Below, in pieces: positions 1-6,114 of a stretch of DNA of 8,139 nucleotides (positions are counted from its first letter, which is position 1; every line of letters starts with the position of its first letter). The DNA lies in the NCBI GenBank assembly GCA_023428805.1, contig JAEYWW010000101.1, positions 1-8,139 on the forward strand, given 5' to 3'. The translations under genes were made by a program, and so were the position numbers. This DNA is from Armatimonadota bacterium (lineage in GTDB: Bacteria > Armatimonadota > Fimbriimonadia > Fimbriimonadales > Fimbriimonadaceae). The notes under the pieces were generated by a model. That model was given only the letters and a program-made list of their open reading frames with translations. It was not told where the DNA came from and ran no database searches.

Positions 1-1
1 G

Positions 2-817
2 CTATTGATTCTGGAAAACCCCGAAGGCTCTGAGATCTACGTCCGAGCAACTGAAACCCCCGACTGGCTCAAGATGGGCTCGATCAAGGTCCGCATGCTC
101 GTCAGCGCGGAGCGCGAAACAGATACGTCACAGATGAAGGCGCAGTTCATCGCCGCCGCTGCCGAGGGTGAAGTTCGCGACTGGGAGATCAAGAATCGGG
201 TCGCCCCCAAACCCACACCGAAGGCATCTCCGCCAGCCAATCGAGGAACTCTCGCCAGCCGGGGAGGCGAACGGCCCTCTACGAATGTTTTGACGGGTGC
301 CATCGGCGAGAATTCCAAGAATCTCTCTCCCGAGATTCTCAAGGTTCTGCCTGCCTATACCGATTTCATCGCGAATCGCAACAAGAAGATTTCCCGCGCC
401 ACCGCGCAGAGGATCGCGGAGGGCGTTCTCGCCTACAGCGTTCACTATGGCGTGGATGCCCGGCTCATCATGGCGATTGTCATGACCGAGAGCGGATTCA
501 ACCCCACCGCCAAGTCCAGCGCCGGAGCGCGCGGTTTGGGCCAGCTCATGCCGGGGACTGCCAAGGGGTTGGGCGTGGCGAACAGCTATGACACAGACCA
601 GAATCTCTACGGCACGGTTCGGTTGATTCGCGGTCATATCGACAAGTACACCAAGCAGAAGGACGGCGACAGCTTCGAGGGCCTGGTCCTCGCACTGGCG
701 GCCTACAATGCGGGCTCGGGCAACGTGCGAAAGCACGGCGGAGTGCCTCCGTTCAAGGAGACCCAGAACTACATCCGCAAAGTGATGGCCGCCTACAAAG
801 CGCTCTGCGGCGAATAA
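2..817 (+). CDS. Soluble lytic murein transglycosylase (SLT family 1), 5'-truncated by the window edge
   Basis: The encoded enzyme would cleave the beta-1,4 bond between N-acetylmuramic acid and N-acetylglucosamine in periplasmic peptidoglycan, giving 1,6-anhydro ends. Numbering from the first in-window start-like codon (TTG at 5), the SLT domain covers about residues 138-250. The catalytic glutamate is in the motif MTESGFNP (Glu162), followed by GARGLGQLMPGTA (174-186) and ALAAYNAG (230-237), the classic family order. Residues 1-65 have no family I recognise. Residues 66-95 are rich in Pro, Ser and Arg and look like a flexible linker. The frame is open to the left edge, no signal peptide is visible and TTG 5 has no ribosome site, so the real start is probably upstream. 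The stop is TAA at 815-817. The domain call is firm; the particular subfamily is not. Confidence 0.9.
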   Translation, partial: LLILENPEGSEIYVRATETPDWLKMGSIKVRMLVSAERETDTSQMKAQFIAAAAEGEVRDWEIKNRVAPKPTPKASPPANRGTLASRGGERPSTNVLTGAIGENSKNLSPEILKVLPAYTDFIANRNKKISRATAQRIAEGVLAYSVHYGVDARLIMAIVMTESGFNPTAKSSAGARGLGQLMPGTAKGLGVANSYDTDQNLYGTVRLIRGHIDKYTKQKDGDSFEGLVLALAAYNAGSGNVRKHGGVPPFKETQNYIRKVMAAYKALCGE

Positions 818-843
818 CGCCTGTTTCCTGCTGCCAGGCTTGA

Positions 844-887
844 GCATGACGCGTCGGAGTTCCTTCTGCAACGCCGACGCGTCATGC
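844..887. repeat. Perfect 14-bp inverted repeat, possible terminator or operator
   Basis: Bases 844-857 (gcatgacgcgtcgg) are exactly complementary to 874-887 around a 16-base loop. Three further pairs (859-861 with 870-872) are possible inside the loop. Each arm also contains the palindrome gacgcgtc. It lies in the 101-bp spacer between the transglycosylase stop (817) and csaA (919). The hairpin would be very stable, but the sequence after it is cccc with no T-run, so it is not a standard intrinsic terminator. A smaller hairpin (819-823 with 835-839) lies just before it. It could be a terminator without a U-tract, an mRNA 3'-end stabiliser or a protein-binding site. Confidence 0.6.
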
Positions 888-908
888 CCCACGATGTCTG
901 CGCTGCAA

Positions 909-914
909 TAGAAT
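909..914 (+). promoter_or_regulatory. Possible -10 element for csaA
   Basis: The hexamer TAGAAT matches the -10 consensus at five of six positions and lies four bases before the csaA ATG at 919. No convincing -35 is visible 16-18 bases upstream, and no Shine-Dalgarno lies between it and the start. If used, the transcript would begin at or next to the start codon. This is weak evidence, because TANNNT hexamers are common by chance. Confidence 0.25.
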
Positions 915-918
915 AGAC

Positions 919-1260
919 ATGGTGCAGGAAATCACTTGGGCGGATTTTGAGAAGGTGGAGCTTCGGTGCGGGACGATCACGCGGGCGGAGCTTTTCCCAG
1001 AAGCGAGAAAACCGGCCTACAAACTCTGGATCGATTTCGGGCCGGAGATTGGTGTTCTCACCTCATCCGCACAGATCACGATTCACTACGAAGTTGAATC
1101 TCTCGTCGGAACCCAGGTGATGGGAGTGGTCAATTTCCCGCCGAAGCAGATTGGTCCAGTCCGGTCCGAGTGCCTGGTGACGGGGATGCCCGACGAAAAC
1201 GGAGCGGTTGTTTTGATGCGCCCGGATCGGCGCGTGCCCAATGGGGCGAAGCTTTTTTAG
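919..1260 (+). CDS. csaA: CsaA-type tRNA-binding-domain protein
   Basis: The product is a 113-residue protein made almost wholly of one tRNA-binding OB-fold domain (residues about 8-113), as in Bacillus CsaA, which is described as a dimeric, export-related chaperone with tRNA-binding ability. Family signatures are present along its length: [11 protein letters not shown] (10-20), [15 protein letters not shown] (29-43), SSAQIT (49-54), [11 protein letters not shown] (70-80) and [12 protein letters not shown] at the C-terminus. Length is normal for the family, so it is not a fragment of a methionyl- or phenylalanyl-tRNA synthetase. ATG 919 places the domain correctly, although no clear Shine-Dalgarno precedes it. 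The next gene begins within or just after its stop, so the two are probably co-transcribed and translationally coupled. The cellular role in this organism is inferred only from the family. Confidence 0.93.
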   Translation: MVQEITWADFEKVELRCGTITRAELFPEARKPAYKLWIDFGPEIGVLTSSAQITIHYEVESLVGTQVMGVVNFPPKQIGPVRSECLVTGMPDENGAVVLMRPDRRVPNGAKLF

Positions 1261-1264
1261 GTCC

Positions 1265-1585
1265 ATGCAACCCGGGTCAACGAAATCCGTCAAAGAGAGC
1301 ATGGACAAGGCTCGCCCGGCAACTCCGTGGGCTTCGATCCTCCCGATGATGGGCGCGATCTTTTATGGCGTGTCTCCGATCGATCTGATCCCGGATGTGA
1401 TCTTGCTGTTGGGATGGGTGGACGATGCCCTGATCATCCCGATTCTTCTCGTCTGGTCGCTCCTCGCGTGGAATCATCACAAGAAGGCCGCGCGGATTCG
1501 ACCTGCCGCTCAGGCTCAAAGCAACTCCATCATTGACGTGAAGGCGGAGCCTGTCATTCCCAACAGTTACGAGCAGACGCTGTAA
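1265..1585 (+). CDS. DUF1232 (YkvA-like) small membrane protein
   Basis: This 106-residue protein carries the DUF1232 hallmark YGVSPIDLIPDVILLLGWVDD (about residues 34-54), the family core that sits in or against the membrane. Two hydrophobic stretches, roughly residues 21-35 and 43-67, flank and include this motif. They are followed by a basic stretch (HHKKAARIR) and a hydrophilic tail of about 30 residues. The family function is not established. Three in-frame ATGs are possible. ATG 1241 overlaps the end of csaA by 20 bases, ATG 1265 lies four bases past the csaA stop, and ATG 1301 follows a purine-rich aaagagagc that is too close to be a good ribosome site. I prefer 1265 because reinitiation after csaA is natural there, but the start is uncertain. 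The gene is probably second in a csaA operon. Confidence 0.8.
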   Translation: MQPGSTKSVKESMDKARPATPWASILPMMGAIFYGVSPIDLIPDVILLLGWVDDALIIPILLVWSLLAWNHHKKAARIRPAAQAQSNSIIDVKAEPVIPNSYEQTL

Positions 1586-1603
1586 GAAAACGTATAGTTT
1601 TGA

Positions 1604-1638
1604 GCCTTGCAAGCTGTATCATAGTTGCGAGGCTTTTT
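1604..1638 (+). terminator. Intrinsic-terminator-like hairpin overlapping the next gene's ribosome site
   Basis: Bases 1604-1612 (gccttgcaa) pair with 1625-1633 (ttgcgaggc) over nine base pairs with one G-U wobble. A 12-base loop can partly fold further (1614-1617 with 1621-1624). Five Ts follow directly (1634-1638), so this has the layout of a Rho-independent terminator for the csaA-DUF1232 unit, 18 bases past its stop codon. The 3' arm contains GAGG (1629-1632), which lies seven bases before ATG 1640 and is the likely Shine-Dalgarno of the next gene. The structure could therefore also control expression of that gene. Confidence 0.6.
1617..1622 (+). promoter_or_regulatory. Possible -10 element upstream of the 474-aa exported protein
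   Basis: TATCAT in the hairpin loop resembles a -10 hexamer. The nearest -35-like string, TTGAGC at 1600-1605, is only 11 bases away, which is too close for a normal sigma-70 spacer. A start near 1629 would give a leader of only about 11 bases and remove the 5' arm of the hairpin, escaping termination. This is a speculative reading. Confidence 0.2.
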
Positions 1639-1639
1639 C

Positions 1640-3064
1640 ATGCTTGCGACTCTGGCTTCCATTCTGCTCCTCGCGCCGTGGGGAGGGGCTTCCAAGGTTC
1701 ACGTTGATAAAGGGGGAGCGTTCGCGCTCAATATCCCGGATGGCTACACGGCCGAACGGATGGACTTCGGCGATGGACTGGCGCTGACCGAGATTGGTGA
1801 TCCCAGAAAGGAGTCTGGTCCGATGATCAACGTCCTCACCCAGAAATCGGCGGAGGACATTGATCCCGCAAACCACAAACAGGTTGCGGATGCCGTGATC
1901 GAGTTTGTCGAGGGCGTTCTTGCGGAGGATGGCGAGATTGCCAGTCGAAAGAGGAGCGAAACAACATTCGGCGGGCGGAAGGCGAGCCGCGAAGACCTGA
2001 CTTTCAAGGACGGCGACGGCGTCGCTTGGAAGGGCTGGATCATGGTTGTCTGCGGCAAACGGAACGTCGTGGCAATCATGCCTCATGCTCCATCCAGCGA
2101 CAGCGCTGGGTGGAAGCTGGTTGAGGATCATGCGATGAGCCTCGCGGTGGAATCCTCGACCCCGGGTGGGGCGTCTTCGCCAAAGTCCGGCGGAGGCATT
2201 CTGAACAAAGAAGCTCTCAGCAGCGCGGCGGGCAAGATTCGCGGCAATTTCAAGCGTGAGTCGATGGACAAGGTGATCGTGGCGGGCGATCCGCCGCTCA
2301 CCTACGGGTCGGTGGCAAACTTTGTGACGGTCATGGAACTGCTCTTCGACATGCAGTTCACCGAGACGGAGTTCGAGGCGACCCGCGAACGATTCATCGA
2401 GTACTACAACAAGCAGGATGCCGAAGGAAAGCGCATTCTTGCCCTTCAGGGGGCGGAGCTTTTGAAGTCGGCCACGCAGGGCACTGCCGAGGAAGTCGCA
2501 CAGAGCCGGGCCGAGGGACGAGCGGTGTTTGAGAACGCCTTCAAGCTCGGCGCCGAGCAGGGGATGGGATACGCCCAGGTGATGTGGGACGCGATCACGC
2601 GGCGATCCAATAAGCTCGCCACGGCGAAGGGACAGCCCAAGAAAGAAGATTGGGATCAGGAGATCAGCGAAGCCGACATCGACGCCACGCTCGAAATGCT
2701 CTACTTCATGTGGGTTGCGGCGGGTCGAGATGCAGGCGATGTGACACCGGATGATGTCATGAGAGTCCGCAGCAACATCATCCAGGAACTGCCCGAGATG
2801 GACCCGCAGCTTCAGCTTGTCATTGCGAATGCTCCTAAAGTGTATGCGGGCATGAGGCAGATGTGGCAGTCGGCAACCTTGGAGCAGCGCATCATGCTCA
2901 GCCAGCAGTACGGAGGTGCGCTCGACCAGATGGGGTTGACCGAGGGCGGCAGCTTTGAGCAATCCGGCGGAGGAGGGGGAGGCGACAGCGGATCGAACCT
3001 TGCCGCGATCGCCCAGAACACCGCCTGGAACGCCGCCAAAACCTGGACAACGACATCGAACTGA
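1640..3064 (+). CDS. Exported two-part protein of unknown function (474 aa)
   Basis: I do not recognise a named family. From ATG 1640 the protein opens with a hydrophobic leader (MLATLASILLLAPWGGASKV), suggesting Sec export. Residues about 20-172 look like an alpha/beta domain: a FALNIPDGY-type strand start, a long helix near 76-95, then strands ending GWIMVVCGKRNVVAIMPH. This resembles PsbP/DcrB-like secreted domains, by pattern only. A Gly/Ser/Pro-rich linker follows (173-186). Residues about 190-436 are predicted helical, including LTYGSVANFVTVMELLFDMQF (220-240), and the end is a poly-Gly segment (443-448) and a short tail. ATG 1640 is chosen because GAGG lies seven bases upstream. TTG 1625 would add MRGFF, giving the leader the positive charge it otherwise lacks, so it remains possible. 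The gene converges on the VOC gene with 19 bp between stops. Confidence 0.75.
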   Translation: MLATLASILLLAPWGGASKVHVDKGGAFALNIPDGYTAERMDFGDGLALTEIGDPRKESGPMINVLTQKSAEDIDPANHKQVADAVIEFVEGVLAEDGEIASRKRSETTFGGRKASREDLTFKDGDGVAWKGWIMVVCGKRNVVAIMPHAPSSDSAGWKLVEDHAMSLAVESSTPGGASSPKSGGGILNKEALSSAAGKIRGNFKRESMDKVIVAGDPPLTYGSVANFVTVMELLFDMQFTETEFEATRERFIEYYNKQDAEGKRILALQGAELLKSATQGTAEEVAQSRAEGRAVFENAFKLGAEQGMGYAQVMWDAITRRSNKLATAKGQPKKEDWDQEISEADIDATLEMLYFMWVAAGRDAGDVTPDDVMRVRSNIIQELPEMDPQLQLVIANAPKVYAGMRQMWQSATLEQRIMLSQQYGGALDQMGLTEGGSFEQSGGGGGGDSGSNLAAIAQNTAWNAAKTWTTTSN

Positions 3065-3075
3065 AGAGCGTGGTG

Positions 3076-3109
3076 CCGGTCAGCTACTCGGCGTCGTAGA
3101 GTTGACCGG
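3076..3109. terminator. Hairpin at the convergent gene junction
   Basis: Bases 3076-3085 (ccggtcagct) pair with 3100-3109 (agttgaccgg) over ten base pairs with one G-U wobble in the plus-strand RNA, around a 14-base loop. It begins 12 bases after the stop of the 474-aa protein and covers the last codons and stop of the opposing VOC gene. There is no real T-run on either side, so it is at best a weak terminator. On the minus strand the wobble becomes an A-C mismatch, so it would serve the plus-strand gene better. Confidence 0.35.
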
Positions 3110-3482
3110 TTCCCGTCTCCCACATGAAGAATGCGTTTTGGTCGGAGTCGTAGAAACAAGCTGATCGGGTGCGCCCTTCGGTTCCGCTGATGCCGCTCAC
3201 CTTGACTCCCTGCGTCCTCAACTTCGCGATCTCCTGCTCAAGATTGGCGACATTGAAAACCATACGTGGGCGGGGAAAGCCCGCATCCTCATTCGGATGC
3301 TCCTTGTAGAAATTGTCTGTGCTGAACAGCCCAACTCTGCCGTTCGCGCCGTCAGCATCCAAGAAAGCAAAGCCCCAGTCTTCGACATGGATCAGTCGAA
3401 ATCCGAGCTTGGTCGTATATTCTTCGATGGCGGCGTCGAGGTCGGAGACGTAATAGAGCGTCTCCAGCGCACGGCGAAACAT
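3084..3482 (-). CDS. VOC-superfamily (glyoxalase/bleomycin-resistance fold) protein
   Basis: The 132-residue product has the two tandem beta-alpha-beta-beta-beta modules of the vicinal oxygen chelate fold: residues about 5-54 (LETLYYVSDLDAAIEEYTTKLGFRL at the start) and 72-122 (MVFNVANLEQEIAKLRTQGVKV, then ACFYDSDQNAFFMWE). Members include glyoxalase I, extradiol dioxygenases and antibiotic-binding proteins, usually with a divalent metal held by His and Glu. Here only the final Glu122 sits at a usual ligand site. The first-strand His is replaced (LETLYYV), and strand four reads VGLFS with no Glu. The substrate cannot be predicted. It may be a non-metal binding protein. ATG 3482 fits the fold start, with no Shine-Dalgarno at normal spacing. 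It is transcribed away from the secreted-protein gene at 3673. Confidence 0.85.
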   Translation of the reverse strand: MFRRALETLYYVSDLDAAIEEYTTKLGFRLIHVEDWGFAFLDADGANGRVGLFSTDNFYKEHPNEDAGFPRPRMVFNVANLEQEIAKLRTQGVKVSGISGTEGRTRSACFYDSDQNAFFMWETGTGQLYDAE

Positions 3483-3672
3483 GCGCTTACAATACCTTTC
3501 GGCCTAAATTTTCGCAGGGGTGCCCAAAAGTCCCGGTGAGGTTCAAATGAGTGGCAAGTAGAACGATAAGAAGAGGCGCATCCTAAGCAATCTATCAAGC
3601 CTCTCGTGCAAGAAATCCAGAAAAATCTCACACTTCCCTGATTCTTGCCGAATCATGCATTTCTAGGTTTAC
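3483..3672. other. Divergent intergenic region (190 bp)
   Basis: This spacer separates two genes that start in opposite directions (VOC on minus, secreted protein on plus), so it should hold both promoters. Apart from the minus-strand TATTGT, I see TTGCCG at 3645-3650 without a matching -10 at the right distance, and TAGG at 3664-3667 five bases before ATG 3673, which is a modest ribosome site. A six-base inverted repeat (3572-3577 with 3599-3604) is too short to rely on. No open reading frame or RNA gene is evident. Confidence 0.5.
3489..3494 (-). promoter_or_regulatory. Possible -10 element for the VOC gene (leaderless geometry)
   Basis: On the minus strand TATTGT is followed by six bases (aagcgc) and then the ATG at 3482. 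The expected transcription start, seven bases past the hexamer, would be the A of the start codon. There is no -35-like sequence at 17-18 bp spacing and no clear Shine-Dalgarno. The hexamer matches the -10 consensus at four of six positions, so this is only suggestive. Confidence 0.25.
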
Positions 3673-5299
3673 ATGTTCGGGGCACGTTTAGTTGCAGGAT
3701 TGCTTTTTGCCGGTCTGGTCTGCTTAAGCGGCAATCAAGAAGCGGCGGCCCAGATCTCCTTTGGTTCTGGCTGGTACGACATCACTTGGGAAGACTCGGA
3801 TGGGGAAATTGAGGCTGATGGTTTGAGTCCATCTCCGCAAAGTTGGGATCATGGACGAGCACGGAAGGCGGTGTGGATACCGGGAAGTACACCGTGCAGG
3901 CCAGCCCGATCAATCCTGCCACCGGCACGGTGGAAATCAACGGCAGCATCATTGCCACCCTCACTTGGAATCCAGGCATGTCGAGTGCGCCACCTCCTCC
4001 CAAGACGATTGTCAAGATCGAAGCACTCACATCGGCCAGCGGAGCATCGGGGCTGGAAGCCGACTGTGGAATCGACGGAGCGCAATATCAGGATGAAGGC
4101 GACTTGGTCACCGATATTGCGACCTCCTGGGTTGTCCTCACTTCCAATGCCTCGTCCGTATCATTGCCTGTCGGCGCATCATGCCACGCGAAGGCGACTG
4201 GAACTGGCACAGAGGTGCCGATCGTGATGTCTTGGATTCGGGTGACAGCCTATACTCCGACGATTGATCTCGATGGGCTGAACAGCACCGACGGCAAATC
4301 GCTGATCGGCCAGTGTGTCCGAGGCACACCCAGCCTGGATTCCCTCCCCACAGATTCGCCCAACGACACCTACAGCTGGTCTGTGAGCGCCAATGGCGAG
4401 TTCGACAGCTATACCGTCGCATCGGGCGGTGTGAGCTCGACCTATGACGAAACGTTGACGCTCAACGGTTCAACTCTGACCGCCTGTTTCCGAAAACCGG
4501 AAACGGTGACCTATGAGTGCGTGGTGAACCTGTCCGAACCCGGGCTTCCTAATTTCACCCTGTTTAAAGAATTTGAAGTGGAAGAGCCCCGAGATCGGGA
4601 TTCTGAAGATGATCCGGGTGATAATCCGTATCTCACATTCCAGAAAGGATCAGTAAAGGCTAACGCATCCGGAGTATCGGCTGTCTATTTTGGTCCAGAT
4701 GATCTGACGGTAACATTCCCGAACGATTCGACTAAGTATGTGCCTTATGGACAAACTGGAAAAGTGGGGGTTGCATGGAGCAACAAGATTAACACAGCAT
4801 CAAAGTATCATAGTGGTTTAGACATAGTTAAACATTCTATGTTAACGTCATTCGCCGAACTGTCAGAAGGCTTCAAAAAATCAATAGTGATTGGGAAAAG
4901 GCATCCAGTAACTTCACAAGTGGAGGATACAAACTTGATAATGCATATCCCTACAAGCTCAATTCGACCACAGGCTATTTTCCTGCAGACGGATCGCTTG
5001 CGATGGAAACGGATTCGCCTTACATCTCTATTCCAAAAAGCACACATAAATCCGCACAATTCGATAATGAACAACACCGAGTTTACCTCATGTATTATCC
5101 GCCTAATAATGGTGTGGGACGCAATGCAATCGCCATACAGTATGCTAATTGGGCGTTTTCTGGCCTTGTGCAGAAGAGTGGAAGTAGTTGGCCCGTTTCT
5201 GGAGATTCACTCACGAATGAAAATCCAGATGAGTTTCCGACGCCACCCGTTTGGTCAGATGTGATCGACAATACTGCCGTAACTTGGATTTCAGAATAG
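3673..5299 (+). pseudogene. Secreted beta-rich protein gene with two frameshifts (unknown function)
   Basis: The coding sequence must be read in three frames. Bases 3673 to about 3840 give a signal peptide (MFGARLVAGLLFAGLVCLSG, probable cleavage after AAAQ) and WYDITWEDSDGEIEADG. From about 3840 to 4880 the frame moves by -1 and gives GSWTSTEGGVDTGKYTVQAS and a long Thr/Ser/Val/Asp-rich region with five spaced cysteines, typical of extracellular Ig-like beta domains. At the A6 run (4875-4880) it moves by -1 again, to INSDWEKASSNFTSGGYKLD and on to the TAG at 5297-5299. Restoring one base at each site gives an intact protein of about 542 residues. Frame 3673 stays open by chance to 4227 and frame 3843 to 5264, but their later translations (Arg-, Pro- or Leu/Ile-rich) look non-coding. 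The breaks may be assembly errors, recent inactivation or slippage. I recognise no family. Confidence 0.75.
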
Positions 5300-5540
5300 C
5301 AATTACCTAGAAATGAGTAAAAATATGTTGGTTTCACTTATTCTTTTCGCACTTCAACCGACTGACGTTAATTCGTCGAGCTTCATGCAGAATCGTCCCG
5401 GGCAGTTTTCTTCGCATCCCGATACACCAGAGCGCAGAAAGCTCTCAGAGGAATATCGTATTGCAGTTAACAATGCGAAGGTTGCCATGCATCAAAGACA
5501 ATATGGCAAGGCTCTCGAATTATTGGAGCCTTTCCGAGAT
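4540..5540. other. AT-rich segment spanning two genes
   Basis: Lines counted by hand fall from 62% GC (4381-4440) and 53% (4441-4500) to 47% (4561-4620), 45% (4741-4800), 35% (4801-4860), 40% (4921-4980), 38% (5041-5100), 47% (5101-5160) and 28% (5281-5340). They recover past 5.5 kb (53% at 5821-5880). The low region covers the C-terminal third of the frameshifted gene, the short spacer and the first quarter of the helical-repeat gene. Boundaries are approximate. No insertion-sequence ends, target duplications or tRNA border are visible. Confidence 0.6.
4875..4880 (+). other. A6 homopolymer at the second frameshift point
   Basis: The run lies in ttc-aaa-aaa-tca when read in the upstream frame. 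The downstream coding frame requires reading it as seven As (ttc aaa aaa atc aat). It is therefore one base short for continuous coding. Homopolymers are sites of sequencing error, replication slippage and polymerase or ribosome slippage; the sequence does not say which applies. Confidence 0.65.
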
Positions 5541-6107
5541 GACCGATCCAACAGTATTCGCGGATTCATGATCGAAGCCGCCTTCTGTGCCGCTGATTGG
5601 AAACTTGCGGAGGAGCTGTTGCTGGAGATGCACCAGGTCAGATTGGAGCAGAACAGCAACGCGATCTTCTGGTCGCATGACAAATTGACATTGGCCGTGA
5701 CCGCGGTCATGCAAGATGATATTGAGAAGGCGCGAAAGTACTTCAAGGAAACAGGGGTCAAGGAAAACGACTCGTACAACCGCGCCTACGAAAGGCGCAC
5801 ATATCTTTCGCGAAAGCCGGAGGACTTTGGCTACGATCTCTGCCTTCTCTTTGGCAGCGGGGGATGGGACTACAAAGATGCACTTCGCTTGACATCCGAA
5901 AAGGCACTCTCCTACAAGCCGGAATCGCTCTTCGCCCACGGTCGCCTCGCGGTTGCTCTAGAATACACAGAGCCCATTCGTGCCCTGAAACACGCCCGGA
6001 TCGCTCAGAAATCCGATCGCCCAGACACCATCAAAGACACCAAAGAAGTTATTGACCGCATTCTGCATCGGTATCCCAAGTTGCGAAATTCTGAAGTAGC
6101 CGACTAA
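5313..6107 (+). CDS. Exported helical-repeat (TPR-like) protein
   Basis: The 264-residue protein begins with a short hydrophobic leader (MSKNMLVSLILFALQ), suggesting export or membrane anchoring, then a low-complexity stretch to residue 40. The rest is predicted helical hairpins resembling tetratricopeptide repeats: AKVAMHQRQYGKALELLEPF (55-74), AAFCAADWKLAEELLLEMHQ (89-108), TLAVTAVMQDDIEKARKYF (126-144), DYKDALRLTSEKALSYKP (186-203) and GRLAVALEYTEPIRALKHAR (210-229). Such arrays usually act as protein-binding scaffolds, so no reaction is implied. ATG 5313 follows the stop of the frameshifted gene by 13 bases, so the two are probably one operon and may work together at the cell surface. ATG 5325 is an alternative start with a shorter n-region. 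The first part is AT-rich and the rest matches the genome average. The stop lies seven bases from the lepA stop on the other strand. Confidence 0.8.
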   Translation: MSKNMLVSLILFALQPTDVNSSSFMQNRPGQFSSHPDTPERRKLSEEYRIAVNNAKVAMHQRQYGKALELLEPFRDDRSNSIRGFMIEAAFCAADWKLAEELLLEMHQVRLEQNSNAIFWSHDKLTLAVTAVMQDDIEKARKYFKETGVKENDSYNRAYERRTYLSRKPEDFGYDLCLLFGSGGWDYKDALRLTSEKALSYKPESLFAHGRLAVALEYTEPIRALKHARIAQKSDRPDTIKDTKEVIDRILHRYPKLRNSEVAD

Positions 6108-6114
6108 CCGTCCG

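Noticed and set aside
128..892. A 254-codon minus-strand frame over the transglycosylase
   Set aside because: The plus strand holds the complete SLT catalytic motifs, and the antisense product has no coherent features.
1219..1258. Weak hairpin plus T6 (1253-1258) at the end of csaA as a terminator
   Set aside because: The stem is only four or five pairs and is separated from the T-run. It lies within the coding end of csaA, and the tightly linked DUF1232 gene follows.
1619..2962. A 447-codon open frame on the minus strand
   Set aside because: It lies opposite the 474-aa exported protein, has a His/Arg/Leu-rich composition and no recognisable motif. The plus-strand frame has a leader, a linker and a ribosome site.
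3572..3604. Six-base inverted repeat in the divergent spacer as an operator
   Set aside because: The match is short with a 21-base gap and is expected by chance.
3843..4227. Continuation of the 3673 frame to 4227 as a genuine 184-aa protein
   Set aside because: After about 3840 this frame becomes Arg/Pro/His-rich, while the -1 frame gives a regular secreted beta-type sequence.
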